64,000 nt of DNA from Pholis gunnellus (lineage: Eukaryota; Chordata; Actinopteri; Perciformes; Pholidae), in assembly GCA_910591455.2 (NCBI GenBank), contig OU342814.1, positions 20,373,268-20,437,267 of the forward strand, in the 5' to 3' direction. Position 1 is the stretch's first letter. Every line of letters begins with the position of its first letter. A program made the translations under genes and the position numbers. The notes under the pieces were generated by a model that saw nothing but the letters and a program-made list of their open reading frames with translations, searched no databases and was not told the origin of the DNA. Below are positions 60,004 through 64,000 of the stretch, piece after piece.

Positions 60004-60077
60004 AGGCACTGCTGGGATTTGAACCCAGGATCTCCTGTTTACTAGACAGACACTTTGACCAACTAAGCCACAGCACC
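60004..60077 (-). tRNA. tRNA-Thr(AGT)
   Basis: Anticodon AGT; 3-70 U-G, 4-69 G-U, 27-43 U-G. Confidence 0.87.
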
Positions 60078-60168
60078 TCTGGGAAGATGTTTTTCACCAA
60101 TTTTAAACAGTCGTTATTTTTCTCAAATATGAGAGCAAAAAGTTGAAGTCGAAAAGACCAGGGAGGGG

Positions 60169-60242
60169 AGGCGCTGCTGGGATTTGAACCCAGGATCTCC
60201 TGTTTACTAGACAGGCACTTTGACCAACTAAGCCACAGCGCC
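60169..60242 (-). tRNA. tRNA-Thr(AGT)
   Basis: Anticodon AGT; acceptor fully Watson-Crick. Confidence 0.95.
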
Positions 60243-60330
60243 TCTGGAAAGGTCTATTTCACCAATGTTAAACAGTCGTTAATTTTCTCAAATATGCGAG
60301 CAAAAAGTTCAATTCAACACTACCCGTGAG

Positions 60331-60404
60331 AGGCACTGCTGGGATTTGAACCCAGGATCTCCTGTTTACAAGACAGGCACTTTGACCAACTAAGCCACAG
60401 CGCC
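60331..60404 (-). tRNA. tRNA-Thr(TGT)
   Basis: Anticodon TGT; 4-69 G-U. Confidence 0.92.
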
Positions 60405-60492
60405 TCTATGAAGGACTTTTTCACAAAATGTAAACGGTCAATCATATTCTCAAATATGAGAGCAAAAAGTTGAAGTCAACGCTACCCGTGAG

Positions 60493-60566
60493 AGGCTCCG
60501 CTGACATTTGAACCCAGGATCTTCTGTTTACTAGACAGGCACTTTGACCAACTAAGCCACAGCGGC
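60493..60566 (-). pseudogene. tRNA-Thr(AGT)-like damaged copy
   Basis: Same 43, 61 and 62 changes as the copy at 43515. Confidence 0.85.
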
Positions 60567-60724
60567 TGACTTTTCCACAGATTTTGAACCTTCGTTCATA
60601 TCCACAAATATGAAACTATAAGGTTGGAACCTACGCCACTTTATAAATGGCATTCCTGGAAATATTTCACACAAAGGATTCATTATGACCTTTTTTTTCA
60701 GAGCTCAGACTACACTCCTCTTTG

Positions 60725-60798
60725 AGGCCCTGCTGGGATTTGAACCCAGGATCTCCTGTTTACGAGACAGGCACTTTGACCAACTAAGCCACAGCGCC
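60725..60798 (-). tRNA. tRNA-Thr(CGT)
   Basis: Anticodon CGT; 4-69 G-G mismatch; spacer lies 3'; CTACAAAGG flank as at 55411. Confidence 0.87.
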
Positions 60799-60886
60799 AC
60801 TACAAAGGACTTTTTCACCAATTTTAAACAGTCGTTAATTATCTCAAATATGCGAGCAAAAAATTGAACTCACCACTACCCGGGAG

Positions 60887-60960
60887 AGGCACTGCTGGGA
60901 TTTGAACCCAGGATCTCCTGTTTACGAGACAGGCACTTTGACCAACTAAGCCACAGCACC
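60887..60960 (-). tRNA. tRNA-Thr(CGT)
   Basis: Anticodon CGT; 3-70 U-G, 4-69 G-U (its duplicate 55573 has C3). Confidence 0.9.
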
Positions 60961-61048
60961 TCTGGCAAGGTCTTTTTCACCAATTTTAAATAATCTTTAA
61001 TTTTCCCAAATATGAGAGCAAAAAGTTCAATTCAACACTACCCGTGAG

Positions 61049-61122
61049 AGGCCCTGCTGGGATTTGAACCCAGGATCTCCTGTTTACTAGACAGGCACTT
61101 TGACCAACTAAGCCACAGCGCC
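61049..61122 (-). tRNA. tRNA-Thr(AGT)
   Basis: Anticodon AGT; 4-69 G-G mismatch. Confidence 0.87.
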
Positions 61123-61210
61123 TCTGGCAAGGTCTTTTTCACCAATTTGAAATAATCTTTAATTTTCTCAAATATGAGAGCAAAAAGTTCAATTCAACAC
61201 TACCCGTGAG

Positions 61211-61284
61211 AGGCCCTGCTGGGATTTGAACCCAGGATCTCCTGTTTACGAGACAGGCACTTTGACCAACTAAGCCACAGCACC
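61211..61284 (-). tRNA. tRNA-Thr(CGT)
   Basis: Anticodon CGT; 3-70 U-G, 4-69 G-G mismatch. Confidence 0.85.
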
Positions 61285-61375
61285 TCTGGGAAGATGTTTT
61301 TCACCAATTTTAAACAGTCGTTATTTTTCTCAAATATGACAGCAAAAAGTTGAAGTCGAAAAGACCAGGGAGGGG

Positions 61376-61449
61376 AGGCGCTGCTGGGATTTGAACCCAG
61401 GATCTCCTGTTTACTAGACAGGCACTTTGACCAACTAAGCCACAGCGCC
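61376..61449 (-). tRNA. tRNA-Thr(AGT)
   Basis: Anticodon AGT; acceptor fully Watson-Crick. Confidence 0.95.
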
Positions 61450-61537
61450 TCTATGAAGGACTTTTTCACAAAATGTAAACGGTCAATCATATTCTCAAAT
61501 ATGAGAGCAAAAAATTGAAGTCAGGACTAACTGGGAG

Positions 61538-61611
61538 AGGCACTGCTGGGATTTGAACCCAGGATCTCCTGTTTACTAGACAGGCACTTTGACCAACTAA
61601 GCCACAGCGCC
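61538..61611 (-). tRNA. tRNA-Thr(AGT)
   Basis: Anticodon AGT; 4-69 G-U; linker variant shared with 56224. Confidence 0.93.
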
Positions 61612-61699
61612 TCTGGCAAGGTCTTTTTCACCAATTTTAAATAATCTTTAATTTTCTCAAATATGAGAGCAAAAAGTTCAATTCAACACTACCCGTGAG

Positions 61700-61773
61700 A
61701 GGCACTGCTGGGATTTGAACCCAGGATCTCCTGTTTACAAGACAGGCACTTTGACCAACTAAGCCACAGCGCC
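61700..61773 (-). tRNA. tRNA-Thr(TGT)
   Basis: Anticodon TGT; 4-69 G-U. Confidence 0.92.
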
Positions 61774-61861
61774 TCTATGAAGGACTTTTTCACAAAATGT
61801 AAACGGTCAATCATATTCTCAAATATGAGAGCAAAAAGTTGAAGTCAACGCTACCCGTGAG

Positions 61862-61935
61862 AGGCTCCGCTGACATTTGAACCCAGGATCTTCTGTTTAC
61901 TAGACAGGCACTTTGACCAATTAAGCCACAGCGGC
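61862..61935 (-). pseudogene. tRNA-Thr(AGT)-like damaged copy
   Basis: Same changes as 56548, including the shared D-loop change. Confidence 0.85.
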
Positions 61936-62093
61936 TGACTTTTCCACAGATTTTGAACCTTCGTTCATATCCATAAATATGAAACTATAAGGTTGGAACC
62001 TACGCCACTTTATAAATGGCATTCCTGGAAATATTTCACACTAACGATTTATTATGACCTTTTTTTTCAGAGCTCAGACTACACTCCTCTTTG

Positions 62094-62167
62094 AGGCCCT
62101 GCTGGGATTTGAACCCAGGATCTCCTGTTTACGAGACAGGCACTTTGACCAACTAAGCCACAGCACC
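62094..62167 (-). tRNA. tRNA-Thr(CGT)
   Basis: Anticodon CGT, where the equivalent copy at 56780 is AGT; 3-70 U-G, 4-69 G-G mismatch; spacer lies 3'. Confidence 0.85.
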
Positions 62168-62255
62168 TCTGGGAAGATGTTTTTCACCAATTTTAAACAG
62201 TCGTTAATTATCTCAAATATGAGAGCAAAAAATTGAAGTCAACACTACCCGGGAG

Positions 62256-62329
62256 AGGCACTGCTGGGATTTGAACCCAGGATCTCCTGTTTACTAGACA
62301 GGCACTTTGACCAACTAAGCCACAGCACC
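62256..62329 (-). tRNA. tRNA-Thr(AGT)
   Basis: Anticodon AGT; 3-70 U-G, 4-69 G-U. Confidence 0.9.
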
Positions 62330-62420
62330 TCTGGGAAGATGTTTTTCACCAATTTTAAACAGTCGTTTTTTTTCCCAAATATGACAGCAAAAAGTTGAAG
62401 TCGAAAAGACCAGGGAGGGG

Positions 62421-62494
62421 AGGCGCTGCTGGGATTTGAACCCAGGATCTCCTGTTTACTAGACAGGCACTTTGACCAACTAAGCCACAGCGCC
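62421..62494 (-). tRNA. tRNA-Thr(AGT)
   Basis: Anticodon AGT; acceptor fully Watson-Crick. Confidence 0.95.
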
Positions 62495-62582
62495 TCTGGA
62501 AAGGTCTATTTCACCAATGTTAAACAGTCGTTAATTTTCTCAAATATGAGAGCAAAAAGTTCAATTCAACACTACCCATGAG

Positions 62583-62656
62583 AGGCCCTGCTGGGATTTG
62601 AACCCAGGATCTCCTGTTTACTAGACAGGCACTTTGACCAACTAAGCCACAGCGCC
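62583..62656 (-). tRNA. tRNA-Thr(AGT)
   Basis: Anticodon AGT; 4-69 G-G mismatch. Confidence 0.87.
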
Positions 62657-62744
62657 TCTGGCAAGGTCTTTTTCACCAATTTTAAATAATCTTTAATTTT
62701 CTCAAATATGAGAGCAAAAAGTTCAATTCAACACTACCCGTGAG

Positions 62745-62818
62745 AGGCCCTGCTGGGATTTGAACCCAGGATCTCCTGTTTACGAGACAGGCACTTTGAC
62801 CATCTAAGCCACAGCACC
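62745..62818 (-). tRNA. tRNA-Thr(CGT)
   Basis: Anticodon CGT; 3-70 U-G, 4-69 G-G mismatch; U16A. Confidence 0.84.
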
Positions 62819-62909
62819 TCTGGGAAGATGTTTTTCACCAATTTTAAACAGTCGTTATTTTTCTCAAATATGAGAGCAAAAAGTTGAAGTCGAAAAGACC
62901 AGGGAGGGG

Positions 62910-62983
62910 AGGCGCTGCTGGGATTTGAACCCAGGATCTCCTGTTTACAAGACAGGCACTTTGACCAACTAAGCCACAGCGCC
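62910..62983 (-). tRNA. tRNA-Thr(TGT)
   Basis: Anticodon TGT with a fully Watson-Crick acceptor (C69), the only TGT copy of that kind; looks like a recombinant of an AGT-type 3' half with a TGT-type 5' half. Confidence 0.94.
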
Positions 62984-63071
62984 TCTATGAAGGACTTTTT
63001 CACAAAATGTAAACGGTCAATCATATTCTCAAATATGAGAGCAAAAAGTTGAAGTCAACGCTACCCGTGAG

Positions 63072-63145
63072 AGGCTCCGCTGACATTTGAACCCAGGATC
63101 TTCTGTTTACTAGACAGGCACTTTGACCAACTAAGCCACAGCGGC
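63072..63145 (-). pseudogene. tRNA-Thr(AGT)-like damaged copy
   Basis: Same 43, 61 and 62 changes as the copy at 43515. Confidence 0.85.
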
Positions 63146-63303
63146 TGACTTTTCCACAGATTTTGAACCTTCGTTCATATCCACAAATATGAAACTATAA
63201 GGTTGGAACCTACGCCACTTTATAAATGGCATTCCTGGAAATATTTCACACAAAGGATTCATTATGACCTTTTTTTTCAGAGCTCAGACTACACTCCTCT
63301 TTG

Positions 63304-63377
63304 AGGCACTGCTGGGATTTGAACCCAGGATCTCCTGTTTACGAGACAGGCACTTTGACCAACTACGCCACAGCGCC
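63304..63377 (-). tRNA. tRNA-Thr(CGT)
   Basis: Anticodon CGT; 4-69 G-U; private U12G gives a 12-23 G-A mismatch in the D stem and alters the A box; spacer lies 3'. Confidence 0.82.
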
Positions 63378-63465
63378 TCTGGAAAGGTCTTTTTCACCAA
63401 TTTTAAACAGTCGTTAATTATCTCAAATATGAGAGCAAAAAATTGAACTCACCACTACCCGGGAG

Positions 63466-63539
63466 AGGCACTGCTGGGATTTGAACCCAGGATCTCCTGT
63501 TTACTAGACAGGCACTTTGACCAACTAAGCCACAGCGCC
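63466..63539 (-). tRNA. tRNA-Thr(AGT)
   Basis: Anticodon AGT; 4-69 G-U. Confidence 0.93.
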
Positions 63540-63627
63540 TCTGGCAAGGTCTTTTTCACCAATTTTAAATAATCTTTAATTTTCCCAAATATGAGAGCAA
63601 AAAGTTCAATTCAACACTACCCGTGAG

Positions 63628-63701
63628 AGGCCCTGCTGGGATTTGAACCCAGGATCTCCTGTTTACTAGACAGGCACTTTGACCAACTAAGCCACAGCGC
63701 C
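63628..63701 (-). tRNA. tRNA-Thr(AGT)
   Basis: Anticodon AGT; 4-69 G-G mismatch. Confidence 0.87.
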
Positions 63702-63789
63702 TCTGGCAAGGTCTTTTTCACCAATTTTAAATAATCTTTAATTTTCTCAAATATGAGAGCAAAAAGTTCAATTCAACACTACCCGTGAG

Positions 63790-63863
63790 AGGCCCTGCTG
63801 GGATTTGAACCCAGGATCTCCTGTTTACGAGACAGGCACTTTGACCAACTAAGCCACAGCACC
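63790..63863 (-). tRNA. tRNA-Thr(CGT)
   Basis: Anticodon CGT; 3-70 U-G, 4-69 G-G mismatch. Confidence 0.85.
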
Positions 63864-63954
63864 TCTGGGAAGATGTTTTTCACCAATTTTAAACAGTCGT
63901 TATTTTTCTCAAATATGACAGCAAAAAGTTGAAGTCGAAAAGACCAGGGAGGGG

Positions 63955-64000
63955 AGGCGCTGCTGGGATTTGAACCCAGGATCTCCTGTTTACTAGACAG
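63955..64000 (-). tRNA. tRNA-Thr(AGT), cut by window end
   Basis: The 3' 46 nt with anticodon AGT and C69; the 5' end lies beyond the window, showing that the array continues. Confidence 0.9.

Larger units (their letters stand above)
41896..64000 (-). repeat. Tandem higher-order array of 129 tRNA-Thr copies
   Basis: Copies of 74 nt repeat every 161-165 bp, all on the minus strand, separated by about 88-bp AT-rich linkers. Each normal copy has an A box (TGGCTTAGTTGG), a B box (GGTTCAAATCC), discriminator U73 and, through most linkers, a T5-T6 run 24-30 nt downstream. A 155-bp spacer starting ACTTTTCCACAGATTTTGAA recurs at 41896, 43591, 45120, 46976, 48505, 49549, 50593, 51799, 52843, 54211, 55255, 56624, 58157, 59525, 60569, 61938 and 63148. 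Unit lengths are 1695, 1529, 1856, 1529, 1044, 1044, 1206, 1044, 1368, 1044, 1369, 1533, 1368, 1044, 1369 and 1210, that is 1044 + about 162 per extra copy. Counts (by hand): AGT 59, CGT 37, TGT 17, damaged AGT form 16. The array is cut by the window end. tRNA positions in the entries below use standard numbering. Confidence 0.95.

Noticed and set aside
42365..63024. Open frames of 82-102 codons on the minus strand, repeated many times
   Set aside because: Each is a read-through of two tRNA copies and the linker; identical recurrence follows from the array.
41896..64000. CRISPR-like pattern of regular repeats with spacers
   Set aside because: Repeat units are 74-nt tRNA genes with cloverleaf pairing and internal promoters; the linkers are themselves repeated, and the context is a vertebrate genome.
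41896..64000. tRNA-derived SINE tandem copies
   Set aside because: Copies keep a mature tRNA 3' end, full acceptor pairing and Pol III terminators, with no SINE body, A-rich tail or target duplications, and they are strictly tandem.

Overview
The window looks like nuclear DNA of a teleost fish, probably a percomorph, although the sequence alone does not name a species. The reasons are two vertebrate intron-containing genes, very dense CA/TG microsatellites, several interspersed repeat families that I recognise from teleost genomes, and an intact hAT-Charlie DNA transposon.

Region 1 (1-973, + strand) holds the last three coding exons of rps27a, the ubiquitin-ribosomal protein eS31 fusion. Region 2 (4359-18053, - strand) holds all eleven coding exons of a BMP type I receptor, bmpr1a. 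The exons join in frame to 524 codons, with signal peptide, cysteine-rich ectodomain, one membrane span, GS box and Ser/Thr kinase. The two genes converge. A likely non-coding first exon near 40.4-40.6 kb would make 18.1-40.4 kb a long first intron, full of microsatellites and old repeats. Two bmpr1a donor sites run directly into CA repeats.

An autonomous-looking hAT element (10369-14064) sits in the bmpr1a intron that follows the signal-peptide exon, in the opposite orientation. It has a 16-bp terminal inverted repeat, a perfect 8-bp target duplication and a 610-codon uninterrupted transposase ORF. A nearly perfect 128-bp inverted repeat lies in its 5' part.

The last third (41896 to the window end) is one tandem array of tRNA-Thr genes, all on the - strand. 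I counted 129 copies by hand at about 162-bp spacing: 59 AGT, 37 CGT, 17 TGT and 16 copies of one recurrent damaged form. The copies are organised into 16 complete higher-order units, each marked by one 155-bp spacer and one damaged copy, with unit lengths close to 1044 + 162n bp. The array continues past the window. It is the most unusual feature here: all three cytosolic threonine anticodons sit on nearly the same tRNA body, differ mainly at wobble position 34, and are being copied together by unequal exchange.
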